Positions 9,706 through 17,680 of a stretch of DNA of 64,000 bases are shown piece after piece. Where the stretch lies: positions 50,799-114,798 of the forward strand of contig NZ_QJST01000009.1 of NCBI RefSeq assembly GCF_003226255.1, in the 5' to 3' direction. Below the pieces are notes generated by a model that saw nothing but the letters and a program-made list of their open reading frames with translations, had not been told where the DNA came from and did no database searches. A program made the position numbers and the translations under genes. Source of the DNA: Idiomarina fontislapidosi (lineage in GTDB: Bacteria > Pseudomonadota > Gammaproteobacteria > Enterobacterales > Alteromonadaceae). Each line of letters begins with the position of its first letter. Within the stretch, counting starts at the first letter, position 1.

Positions 9706-11724
9706 TTATTTGATTTGGTCAGCGTGATCGATAGCAAACGATGGTTTTTCTTTTGCTTGTTCAACTAAGAAGGTATCCATCCAGCGCATTAAGCGGATGC
9801 CATAGTCGAGTTGAGCCGCCATGTGGCGATTACCATGTCCTTCACCCGGATAAAATACGAGACGAACAGGAACGTTGCCGTGGGTTTTCAAGTAACGGTA
9901 GAGTTCCATCGATTGAGACGGGTGTACGCGCGTATCTTCCTTACCGTGCATAATTAAGATAGGCGTGCGTGCCTTTTCTGCATGATAGATTGGCGAACGC
10001 TCTAAGTACCACTGCCACTTATCCCAAGGGTAACTGCGTGCGTGTACTGCATTCATCTCTTTTGCAATGTCAGTTGTGCCAAACTTAGATAAGTTGTTGC
10101 TGATACCGACAAACATGACGCTGGCTGCGAAATGTTCTGTTTGCGCGGTTGCGCCCCATGCGGAGGCATAGCCACCGTAAGAACCGCCGGTGATGCCGAC
10201 ACGCGATTCATCAACCAAGCCCATATCGACAAGGTGCTGTTTGCCATCAACGATATCGTCGAACTCTTTGCCGGCGTAGTCATTTTGGCTCAGTTTAGAA
10301 AACGCTACGCCACGACCGGTACTACCGCGATAATTCGGGAAAAACAGCGCGTAACCTTTTGCTGCTGCGTGTTTAACGGGTGATGAATAACCGTCTAACC
10401 AGCCATTTGAGTAATGTGATTCTGGGCCGCCGTGAATGACCATGATTAATGGGTACTGCTCACCTTCTTGGTAATCCGTTGGGTAAACCAAGACACCCTC
10501 AAGCTCCAAACCATCACGGGCTTTATAGGTGATCGTTTCCTGTTTCGGTAACGTTACTTCATCTAACCAAGGGTTCGACACCGTTAAACGATTCAAACCG
10601 CTAGAAGTGAACTCAAAAGCTTCATTAGGGTGAGCAGGGCGGTTACCGCGTAAAACAATTTTATCAACCCCTGCTGCGCCATCTAAACCTGTGAAGATAG
10701 CTTCGCCTGCATCGATCAAGTCGCGGTTCTCTAAAAACTGTAACGTCAATGCTTTAACTTCTGACTCAGTACCCCGATGACCTAACCAAACTAACTCCTG
10801 TTCAGTACGCCAGGTAAAGTCGCGGATGGCACCCTGATAGTCTGGTAACACACGACGAATAGTAGCGTCCTGAGTATTAAACACATTTAAGACACTGGCT
10901 GATGGGTCGTTATAGTCAGCCGCGCTGATTACTGCAACGTATTGACCATTGGGGGAAAAAGCCGCTTTACCGAGTTTACCCTCGGTAGGGATGCTTGCGA
11001 CTGTACTGCCGTCTAACGCCATAATGTGATACTGGCTACTCATATAGTAGTCATCAATCAATGGCGTCGGGGCGGTGCGAACGAGGAGTTGCTCGTCACT
11101 CGGGCTCCACTGTGCTGAGATCACTTGAACGTCGTCGGCTGTTACCTGCTTTGCTTCCGCCTCGGCTTGGCTCAGGTCAACGTGATATAAATGACGGTAG
11201 GTCAGATCTTCTTCATAGACTTCGGCTTTGAAACCATATTCCGCGACTTTTTTAGCCTCTTTATCGCGGCTACCCGTCGATAAAAAGACCAGCGACTGAC
11301 CGTCTGAGCTTAAGTCGTACGAGGTGATAGAACCATCAAACTCGTATACCGATTGAATACCGCCGCCCGCAAGAGGAATGCGATATAGCTCACTATACTC
11401 ATCGCCATCGCGCTTTGCAGTAAAGTAAACGTATTCGCTGTTAGGACCAAACTCAACGTCAGAAAACGACTCGTCTTTGCTTAAGTAAACGGTTTCTTTA
11501 CCCTGAGCGTTGCGAATCACCAACTCGGTTTTACCGCGATCATCTTTGTCTGCGTAAGGACGCGCAGGATAGTATTTGGTAATTGCAGTGAATTGGCCAT
11601 TAGGTGACAGATTAACGTCAGCTACGGATTGTGTAGTAACGGTTTCCATGAGTGTCATTTCGCGTGCTTGGCCGGTTACGGCTAAGCCCAACAAACTGAC
11701 AGCTCCGAGCGTTCTCGCTATCAT
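9706..11724 (-). CDS. S9 family prolyl-oligopeptidase-type serine peptidase, exported
   Basis: A 672-residue peptidase with an N-terminal signal peptide (MIARTLGAVSLLGLAVTGQA), so it should be periplasmic or secreted. A WD40-like beta-propeller region (about 35-370) with repeats such as SPNGQYVAV precedes the alpha/beta hydrolase domain. The catalytic triad is visible: S515 in GGSYGGYA, D597 in HGKEDTRVHP, and H630 in EGHGNRH. The HGGPES oxyanion motif is present. The family includes acylaminoacyl peptidases and dipeptidyl peptidases; which activity applies cannot be told. The ATG at 11724 is preferred over 11736 because GGAG lies upstream and it starts the signal peptide directly. It starts 28 bp after fabR, so co-transcription is possible. 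Confidence 0.92.
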   Translation of the reverse strand: MIARTLGAVSLLGLAVTGQAREMTLMETVTTQSVADVNLSPNGQFTAITKYYPARPYADKDDRGKTELVIRNAQGKETVYLSKDESFSDVEFGPNSEYVYFTAKRDGDEYSELYRIPLAGGGIQSVYEFDGSITSYDLSSDGQSLVFLSTGSRDKEAKKVAEYGFKAEVYEEDLTYRHLYHVDLSQAEAEAKQVTADDVQVISAQWSPSDEQLLVRTAPTPLIDDYYMSSQYHIMALDGSTVASIPTEGKLGKAAFSPNGQYVAVISAADYNDPSASVLNVFNTQDATIRRVLPDYQGAIRDFTWRTEQELVWLGHRGTESEVKALTLQFLENRDLIDAGEAIFTGLDGAAGVDKIVLRGNRPAHPNEAFEFTSSGLNRLTVSNPWLDEVTLPKQETITYKARDGLELEGVLVYPTDYQEGEQYPLIMVIHGGPESHYSNGWLDGYSSPVKHAAAKGYALFFPNYRGSTGRGVAFSKLSQNDYAGKEFDDIVDGKQHLVDMGLVDESRVGITGGSYGGYASAWGATAQTEHFAASVMFVGISNNLSKFGTTDIAKEMNAVHARSYPWDKWQWYLERSPIYHAEKARTPILIMHGKEDTRVHPSQSMELYRYLKTHGNVPVRLVFYPGEGHGNRHMAAQLDYGIRLMRWMDTFLVEQAKEKPSFAIDHADQIK

Positions 11725-11752
11725 GGTATACTCCATTTGAGGTTGTTTTAAT

Positions 11753-12394
11753 TTATTCTACTTTAGCACGTCGAGTTGCTTCTGCACCGCGTGCAACGAG
11801 ACGAACCTGTTGTATCGTTTGTTCAGCAATCTGTGCTCGTTGCGTGTCGTCGACATCAAAGCAATCGGCACCGGCACTGAATACAATTTTGACGATGGCA
11901 TCTGACTGCAAATCGGCAAGCGGTGCACTAAAACCTTGTTCATCACGCAAATACTCAATGAGTTCAGCTTTAAAATGCTCAAGCTCCCTTTCAACCGCCT
12001 TACGGAACTCACGCGAACGTCCAGTGCGCTCTTGCAGCAGCAGTCGGAATATAGCCGTGTTGTCGGCGACGAACTGCATGAAGGTTTCGATAGACACACG
12101 AATGATTGAACCGCCTTTGTCGATGCGTTGGCGAGCTTGTCGAAGCAGTTGTCGCAGTGTTAAACCACATTCATCGACGAGGGTGAGCCCGAGTTCATCC
12201 ATGTTACGAAAGTGACGATAGAACGAGGTCGGCGCAATACCTGCTTCGCGAGCGACTTCGCGAAGACTCAAGCTGGAGAAACCTATTTCTGCACTGAGCT
12301 GATTCATTGCAGCATTAATTAGAGCGCGTCTGGTTTTTTCTTTTTGTTGCGCTCTTACGCCGAGCGATGAGGATTTTGCCAAAATAGTATCCAA
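11753..12394 (-). CDS. fabR: TetR-family repressor FabR (unsaturated fatty acid synthesis)
   Basis: A 213-residue TetR-family protein. The segment [18 protein letters not shown] and the helix-turn-helix [20 protein letters not shown] (about 43-62) match E. coli FabR very closely, as do [13 protein letters not shown] and LRQARQRI. FabR senses the ratio of unsaturated to saturated acyl thioesters and represses unsaturated fatty acid genes. The start is a TTG at 12394; a second in-frame TTG at 12382 is possible and no ATG is available. It is divergent from the desaturase gene, whose promoter carries a FabR-like palindrome. The N-terminus is about ten residues longer than in E. coli if the first TTG is used. 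Confidence 0.92.
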   Translation of the reverse strand: MDTILAKSSSLGVRAQQKEKTRRALINAAMNQLSAEIGFSSLSLREVAREAGIAPTSFYRHFRNMDELGLTLVDECGLTLRQLLRQARQRIDKGGSIIRVSIETFMQFVADNTAIFRLLLQERTGRSREFRKAVERELEHFKAELIEYLRDEQGFSAPLADLQSDAIVKIVFSAGADCFDVDDTQRAQIAEQTIQQVRLVARGAEATRRAKVE

Positions 12395-12450
12395 AACTGT
12401 GCTTCATATCTTATAAAGAATAATAACATAGCTTAAAAGACAATCATTGC

Positions 12451-12478
12451 TTGAGTTTTTTTATTAAAGAAGTAGAAT
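12451..12478 (+). promoter_or_regulatory. Sigma70 promoter of the desaturase gene
   Basis: A -35 TTGAGT (12451-12456) and a -10 TAGAAT (12473-12478) are separated by 16 bp. The transcription start would fall near 12485, inside the adjacent palindrome. Confidence 0.7.
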
Positions 12479-12480
12479 TC

Positions 12481-12498
12481 AGCGTACAGGTGTTAGCT
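12481..12498 (+). promoter_or_regulatory. Putative FabR operator
   Basis: AGCGTACAGGTGTTAGCT is an imperfect palindrome of the form AGCnnACAnnTGTnnGCT (12 of 18 positions symmetric). It resembles, from memory, the FabR/DesT-type operators upstream of fabA and fabB. It begins 2 bp after the -10 element, where bound repressor would block initiation. Confidence 0.72.
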
Positions 12499-12560
12499 GA
12501 TCTGCGATGATGATCGGCAACCACTTGGCGTGGTAAGAATTAACTAAATGTGAGTTACGA

Positions 12561-13694
12561 ATGAATTCGATTAATGCAAAACCCCCAATCATCTGGTTAA
12601 ACGTTTGGGTGTTCGCAATCACCTTCGCTATCGCAGCGATCGGTGTACCCGTTTATGCCTATGTATATGGTATTGATTCCAGTCTTTGGTGGGCAATGAT
12701 AGGAACCGCCTGTTTTGCGGGTATTTCTATTACCGCCGGTTACCACCGTTTATGGTCCCACAAAGCGTATAAAGCACATCCAATTGTGCGTTTCCTATTT
12801 GCAATCGGCGGAGCCGTTGCACTGCAAAACAGCGTGCTGCACTGGGCGAGTGATCACCGTGTGCACCATACCCATGTCGATGATAACGACAAAGACCCGT
12901 ATTCAGCGAAACGTGGTTTTTGGTACTCGCACATTGGTTGGATGCTCCGTGAGTATCAGGCGAGTCGTTACAGCGACTATAACAATGTCAAAGATCTGCA
13001 AGACGATCCCATTGTTATGTGGCAGCATAAGCACTACTTGTTGCTTACGTTACTTACCAACTTCGGATGGCCATTGCTGTTTGGTTGGTTAGTCGGTGAT
13101 ATTTTAGGTGGTCTATTGGTGGTCGGCGTGTTGCGCTTAGTGCTGAACCACCACACAACGTTTTTTATCAACTCGCTCGCCCACATCTGGGGTTCGCAGC
13201 CTTATACCGATAAAAACACAGCGCGCGACAATGGTGTGTTAGCTTTTTTAACCTTTGGCGAAGGCTATCATAATTATCACCATATTTTTTCAGCCGATTA
13301 CCGAAATGGCATCCGTTGGTATCAATTTGATCCAACCAAGTGGCTAATTCGTGGTCTGTCGTACATTGGATTAACGCGTGACTTAAAACGCACGTCGGGC
13401 TACCAAATCGAGCGCGCTAAGCTGACGATGCAGTTAACTCGTGTGTCGAGAAAGGCTAAGTCGGCGCCGCAAGTGCTGATTGATAGTGCTCATGAACACT
13501 ATCAACAAATGGCGACATGCTTACGTGAGTACTATCAGACCCGGAAAAAGCTGTTAGATGCCAAAGCAAAACAGTTGAAAGAGCAAGTGCATTTTGAAGG
13601 TTTGCAGGAACGTATCGACGAGCTCAAAGAAAACCTTGAGGAACAACAGCGGCATTGGCAGTCGTTGCTGTCGGAGATTAAACGTTACGCTTGA
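12561..13694 (+). CDS. Acyl-CoA (delta-9) fatty acid desaturase
   Basis: A 377-residue membrane di-iron desaturase that introduces a cis double bond into acyl-CoA or phospholipid acyl chains using O2. The three histidine boxes are intact: HRLWSH (62-67), HRVHH (99-103) and HNYHH (237-241). Four hydrophobic segments occur in pairs, as expected. A C-terminal tail of about 100 residues after position 275 is rich in charged residues and probably forms a coiled coil (KAKQLKEQVHFEGLQERIDE region); many bacterial acyl-CoA desaturases share it. Its position divergent from fabR and the operator at its start site imply control by unsaturated acyl-CoA, giving an aerobic route to membrane fluidity. Confidence 0.94.
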   Translation: MNSINAKPPIIWLNVWVFAITFAIAAIGVPVYAYVYGIDSSLWWAMIGTACFAGISITAGYHRLWSHKAYKAHPIVRFLFAIGGAVALQNSVLHWASDHRVHHTHVDDNDKDPYSAKRGFWYSHIGWMLREYQASRYSDYNNVKDLQDDPIVMWQHKHYLLLTLLTNFGWPLLFGWLVGDILGGLLVVGVLRLVLNHHTTFFINSLAHIWGSQPYTDKNTARDNGVLAFLTFGEGYHNYHHIFSADYRNGIRWYQFDPTKWLIRGLSYIGLTRDLKRTSGYQIERAKLTMQLTRVSRKAKSAPQVLIDSAHEHYQQMATCLREYYQTRKKLLDAKAKQLKEQVHFEGLQERIDELKENLEEQQRHWQSLLSEIKRYA

Positions 13695-13751
13695 ATCTGC
13701 GTAAAAAATCAACAATAATGAGCACAGACTTGAATAAATCGAGGAGTGCTC

Positions 13752-14054
13752 ATGGATATCAGTAATGCACTGGCAGCGGGTGTGCAGGGCATGCAACGGG
13801 CAAGCCAGCAAGTAACCGAGGCAAGCGCAGAGCTCGCCAACCCGCAACAAAGCAATGCGCGTTGGCAGCAAGCACAGACCGAGTCAGTCAATGGCTCGGA
13901 AACCGCAAGCGAAACCTTGAATAGTGTACCCGCCAACACGGCCACCGATTCATTAGTTTCTTTGGCGCAGGGTGAGCAAACGTTTGAAGCGAATACTCGT
14001 AGCGTCGAAACGGCTGATGAGGTGTTGGGTACGCTGATCGACACAAAGGTGTGA
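13752..14054 (+). CDS. Small flagellar axial-protein-like protein (rod/hook terminal segments only)
   Basis: A 100-residue protein with no certain assignment. The N-terminal 30 residues (ISNALAAGVQGMQRASQQV then ELAN) resemble the first helix of rod and hook proteins, which carry Ala-Gly-rich helices ending in NIAN. The last 35 residues (LVSLAQGEQTFEANTRSV then TADEVLGTLID) resemble the C-terminal helix of FlgE/FlgG/FlgC, with the typical (Y/F)xAN and D(Q/E)(M/V)LxTL pattern. The middle is a short polar linker, so the central domains of those proteins are absent. The ATG at 13752 has GAGGAG 5 bp upstream. The following gene starts 6 bp after its stop. The function is unknown; it is not near a flagellar operon. 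Confidence 0.75.
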   Translation: MDISNALAAGVQGMQRASQQVTEASAELANPQQSNARWQQAQTESVNGSETASETLNSVPANTATDSLVSLAQGEQTFEANTRSVETADEVLGTLIDTKV

Positions 14055-14060
14055 TTATCT

Positions 14061-14756
14061 TTGAACATCACGCCTGCACTGCCTCCTTACCCCACGATTA
14101 CACCACCTGCTAGTGAACAATTAGCAGGTGATAATCGTCTGCGACCTGCGGTCAGACAACCAAGCTCGGCAGAAGGCGAGCAGACTCCTCAATCTAAACA
14201 GTCAAATAGCGACGATAAAGCACCGAAATCCGAAGATCGGGAAGCGAAGCAGCCTAATTCTGAAGAAGCTAAAGAGCTGCAGAGGCTAAAACAACGTGAT
14301 AGAGAAGTGCGGTTGCATGAACAAGCGCATGCGGCAGTGGGTGGTCGCTACGCGAGTGCGCCAAGTTATGAATATGAGCGTGGCAGTGATGGCAAGTCAT
14401 ATGCTGTTGGCGGTGAAGTCCAGATTGATGTGAGTGAAGTGGAGGGCGACCCTCAGGCTACCATCGAGAAGATGACCATCGTGAAACGAGCTGCTTTAGC
14501 GCCTGCCGAACCCTCGGGTGCCGATCGAGCCATCGCTTCAGAGGCTAATCAAAAAGCATCCGCCGCCCGAGCTGAGCTCGCTCAACAGAACATGAATCCC
14601 TCACGAGTTGAACAAACACAGGGCGACCCTGCTCGAAGCGAAGGGTCAAATCAGGCGAGTCGGAGCCCTGAAACGTCGAGCGCGAATGTTGTAGGTCAAC
14701 GTTATAGTAAAGCGGTAAGCCCGAGTGCTGACCCGGGCTTTAGGGCGTTTGCTTAA
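14061..14756 (+). CDS. Putative metalloprotease, SprA-related family
   Basis: A 231-residue protein. The first 70 residues are proline-, serine- and charge-rich and probably disordered. The core carries [19 protein letters not shown], in which HEQAH (86-90) fits the HExxH zinc motif, followed by [12 protein letters not shown] and a [11 protein letters not shown]...A segment; this pattern matches the SprA-related (CJM1_0395-type) family. No signal peptide is seen. The start is a TTG at 14061 with AAAGGTG about 10 bp upstream, and an in-frame stop directly precedes it; no useful ATG exists. It is 6 bp after the flagellar-like gene, so the two are likely co-translated. It is convergent with tex and overlaps its end by 4 bp. 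Activity is unproven. Confidence 0.75.
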   Translation: MNITPALPPYPTITPPASEQLAGDNRLRPAVRQPSSAEGEQTPQSKQSNSDDKAPKSEDREAKQPNSEEAKELQRLKQRDREVRLHEQAHAAVGGRYASAPSYEYERGSDGKSYAVGGEVQIDVSEVEGDPQATIEKMTIVKRAALAPAEPSGADRAIASEANQKASAARAELAQQNMNPSRVEQTQGDPARSEGSNQASRSPETSSANVVGQRYSKAVSPSADPGFRAFA

Positions 14757-17056
14757 TCCTTTTTCGCTTTGGCAAACGCATCAGCGAATGCACTACCCAT
14801 TGCCGAAGATGCATTATCGACAGGTTTTTTCTTAGCTTTAGCGGGCGCTGGTTTACTGTTACCGCTTGGCTTTTTGGCCGGTGCCGCGTCATCGTTCTTA
14901 CGCATGCTGAGGCCGATACGTTTTCTATCAATATCAACTTCAACAACACGCACCTTAACGATATCGCCCGCCTTGACCACTTCGCGCGGATCGCTAACGA
15001 AGGTGTCTGCCAGAGCGGATATATGCACGAGACCGTCTTGATGCACACCAATATCAACAAAGGCGCCAAAGTTAGCGACGTTGGTTACAACGCCTTCAAG
15101 CATCATACCGGGCTCCAAATCCGCAACCTTTTCTACGCCTTCTTTAAACTGTGCAGTTTTAAACTCGGGGCGCGGGTCACGACCAGGCTTTTCAAGTTCA
15201 CGTGCGATATCACGGAGCGTTGGTAAACCGACGGTTTCAGTTACGAAAGCGTTTAAATCCAACTTATCGATAGCAGATTTATTGCCTATTAACTCATTCA
15301 AGGCAATTCCCGCCTTATCGGCCATTGCCTCGACAATATGATATGACTCAGGGTGAACGGCAGACGCATCAAGTGGATGTTGACCTTCGTTGATACGCAA
15401 GAAGCCGGCACTCTGCTCATAAGCTTTAGGACCCATACGCGGTACATCCATTAACGTTTTACGTGCTGAAAATGCGCCATGCGTATCGCGATAATCGACA
15501 ATATTTTTTGCAAGCGTTTTAGATAAGCCCGCGACGCGTTGAAGTAACGCGGCTGAAGCGCGGTTCACATCAACACCAACGGCGTTAACGCAGTCTTCCA
15601 CCACGGCATCAAGGCTTTGTGCCAGTTGCGCCTGACTTACGTCGTGTTGATACTGACCCACACCAATTGACTTAGGTTCAATTTTGACAAGCTCAGCCAA
15701 TGGATCTTGTAGACGACGCGCGATTGAAACAGCACCGCGCAACGCAACATCCATTTGAGGAAATTCTTGTGCGGCTAACTCTGATGCCGAGTAAACCGAA
15801 GCGCCGGCTTCGTTAACCATCACTTTGGTCGCCTTAACGTCCGCATTTGCTTTGAGCATTTCGGCAACGAGGCTGTCGGTTTCACGCGAGTGGGTGCCGT
15901 TACCGATACTGATTAATTCAACCTTGTGTTGTTTGCACAGGCCCGCCAAGGTTCGCATCGCCTTATCTTTTTGGTTTTGCGGCTGGAACGGGAACACCGT
16001 GTTGGTGCCGAGTACCTTACCTGTTTCGTCAATGACCGCAACTTTGACACCTGTACGTACGCCTGGGTCGAGACCCATTGTGCGTTTGGCGCCGGCGGGC
16101 GCCGCCATTAATAGGTCCGCCAAGTTATTTGCGAACACTTGTATCGCTGCGGTTTCAGCTTGTTCACGTACACGCGCCATGAGTTCTGTTTCTAAGTGGA
16201 GCGATAGTTTAACTTTCCAAGTCCACTGCACAACCTGAGAGCGCCAGGCGTCGGCGGGACGTCGTTGATCGGTAAAGCCAACAAAGTCAGCAATCATTTG
16301 CTCGACTTCGGCGTCCTTTTGCGCTTCGAGTGCTGGCGCCGGATCCAGTGAGAGTTGCAGAACGCCCTCATTACGTCCTCGAAAGAGGGCAAGCGCGCGA
16401 TGTGATGGAATGCGGTTGAAGGCTTCAGCGAATTCAAAATAGTCACGGAATTTGCTGCCCTCGGTCTCCTTGCCTTTAACGACTTGCGCACGTAAATGAG
16501 CATGTGTCCACAAGTGGTTTCTTAATTGTTTGAGTAACTCCGCTTGTTCCGCGAAGCGCTCCATTAAAATAGCGCGTGCGCCGTCAAGAGCATCTTTCGG
16601 CTCGGTCACTTTATGTTCGGTATTGAGGTAGTCGGCTGCGACATCCTCAGGCGTTAAGTCTGGATTTTGCCATAGCGCATCAGCTAGCGGCTCGAGACCC
16701 GCCTCAATAGCGATCTGGCCTTTTGTACGACGTTTGGGTTTGTAAGGTAAGTAAAGATCTTCGAGTTCAGTTTTCGTATCGGCTTTATTAATCTTGGCCG
16801 CGAGTTCATCACTCAGTTTTCCTTGCTCCTCGATAGACCGTAAAATAACACCGCGGCGTTCTTCAAGCTCTGTAAGGTAGTTCAGTCGTTGATGCGCTTG
16901 CCGCAATTGGGTGTCATCAAGACCGCCCGTTAGTTCTTTACGGTAACGGGCAATAAACGGAATGGTTGCACCTTCACCCAGTAGTTTAATAACGGCTGTT
17001 ATTTGCTTCTCTTGTACACTGAGTTCTTGCGCGATTTGCTGACTAATTCGTTCCAT
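14753..17056 (-). CDS. tex: RNA-binding transcriptional accessory protein Tex
   Basis: A 767-residue nucleic-acid-binding protein (YhgF/Tex). Order of parts: N-terminal Tex helical region with [14 protein letters not shown] sequence ([17 protein letters not shown]), a YqgF/RNase H-like domain ([16 protein letters not shown], about 330-345), helix-hairpin-helix repeats near 500-560, and a C-terminal S1 domain ([20 protein letters not shown], about 650-720). A lysine/alanine/proline-rich tail ends the protein. Tex is implicated in transcription and RNA processing. I chose the ATG at 17056 ([12 protein letters not shown]) by comparison with the family; a start at 17110 would overlap greB by 23 bp. 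It follows greB, as yhgF does in E. coli. Confidence 0.95.
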   Translation of the reverse strand: MERISQQIAQELSVQEKQITAVIKLLGEGATIPFIARYRKELTGGLDDTQLRQAHQRLNYLTELEERRGVILRSIEEQGKLSDELAAKINKADTKTELEDLYLPYKPKRRTKGQIAIEAGLEPLADALWQNPDLTPEDVAADYLNTEHKVTEPKDALDGARAILMERFAEQAELLKQLRNHLWTHAHLRAQVVKGKETEGSKFRDYFEFAEAFNRIPSHRALALFRGRNEGVLQLSLDPAPALEAQKDAEVEQMIADFVGFTDQRRPADAWRSQVVQWTWKVKLSLHLETELMARVREQAETAAIQVFANNLADLLMAAPAGAKRTMGLDPGVRTGVKVAVIDETGKVLGTNTVFPFQPQNQKDKAMRTLAGLCKQHKVELISIGNGTHSRETDSLVAEMLKANADVKATKVMVNEAGASVYSASELAAQEFPQMDVALRGAVSIARRLQDPLAELVKIEPKSIGVGQYQHDVSQAQLAQSLDAVVEDCVNAVGVDVNRASAALLQRVAGLSKTLAKNIVDYRDTHGAFSARKTLMDVPRMGPKAYEQSAGFLRINEGQHPLDASAVHPESYHIVEAMADKAGIALNELIGNKSAIDKLDLNAFVTETVGLPTLRDIARELEKPGRDPRPEFKTAQFKEGVEKVADLEPGMMLEGVVTNVANFGAFVDIGVHQDGLVHISALADTFVSDPREVVKAGDIVKVRVVEVDIDRKRIGLSMRKNDDAAPAKKPSGNSKPAPAKAKKKPVDNASSAMGSAFADAFAKAKKD

Positions 17057-17087
17057 AGGGTGCTCTACTTCTAAATCCAACGCGCCT

Positions 17088-17600
17088 TTATTGTTCGGTC
17101 TCTGCGTCACCGCGATCCGTTTCGCTAAAGGCGTGGTACTGTATTTTATTAATGAACCAACATTGCTCTCCTTTCGGAGTCACAACGCTAACTTCATCAT
17201 CGACATGTTTCTTTAAAAGTGCTCTTGCCATCGGCGCATCGATAGAGACGACGTCTTTAGAGTCGTAAATCTCATCGGGTCCAACAATCTGAAAACGACG
17301 AATTGTACCGTGCTCGTCCTCTATCTCAACAAATGCGCCAAAAAATACTTGGCCATCTTGTTGAGGAGAATAATCAACCACCTTGAGCTGGTCGAGTCGC
17401 TTACTCAAATAGCGAATGCGACTGTCGATTCGACGTAATTTTTGCTTATTGTATTTATAATCAGCATTCTCACTACGGTCGCCGAGGCTGGCTGCCCAAG
17501 ATACTTTATCTACGGTTTCGCGCCGTTCAACGCGCCATAGATGATTCAGTTCTTGCTGCAACTTCTCAAAGCCACTGCGAGTGATAAGATTCGTTTTCAT
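17088..17600 (-). CDS. greB: Transcription elongation factor GreB
   Basis: A 170-residue Gre factor that inserts a coiled coil into the RNA polymerase secondary channel and stimulates cleavage of backtracked RNA. The N-terminal coiled coil carries the catalytic acidic tip [12 protein letters not shown] (D41, E44). The C-terminal FKBP-like domain includes the [13 protein letters not shown] segment. The sequence [17 protein letters not shown] is closer to GreB than GreA. It is transcribed ahead of tex. In E. coli greB is immediately divergent from ompR; here three plus-strand genes separate them. Confidence 0.95.
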   Translation of the reverse strand: MKTNLITRSGFEKLQQELNHLWRVERRETVDKVSWAASLGDRSENADYKYNKQKLRRIDSRIRYLSKRLDQLKVVDYSPQQDGQVFFGAFVEIEDEHGTIRRFQIVGPDEIYDSKDVVSIDAPMARALLKKHVDDEVSVVTPKGEQCWFINKIQYHAFSETDRGDAETEQ

Positions 17601-17680
17601 AATGCTTTAATGAATGTTATATATAGATTAATAAGTATGCACGATTGCAACATAAGCGTGATTTTTCTCCATCAATAGTG

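Noticed and set aside
14717..14740. Inverted repeat AAGCCCG / CGGGCTT as a terminator between the SprA-like gene and tex
   Set aside because: It lies inside the coding end of the SprA-like gene, has a 10-base loop and no T tract on either side, so it is not a convincing intrinsic terminator.
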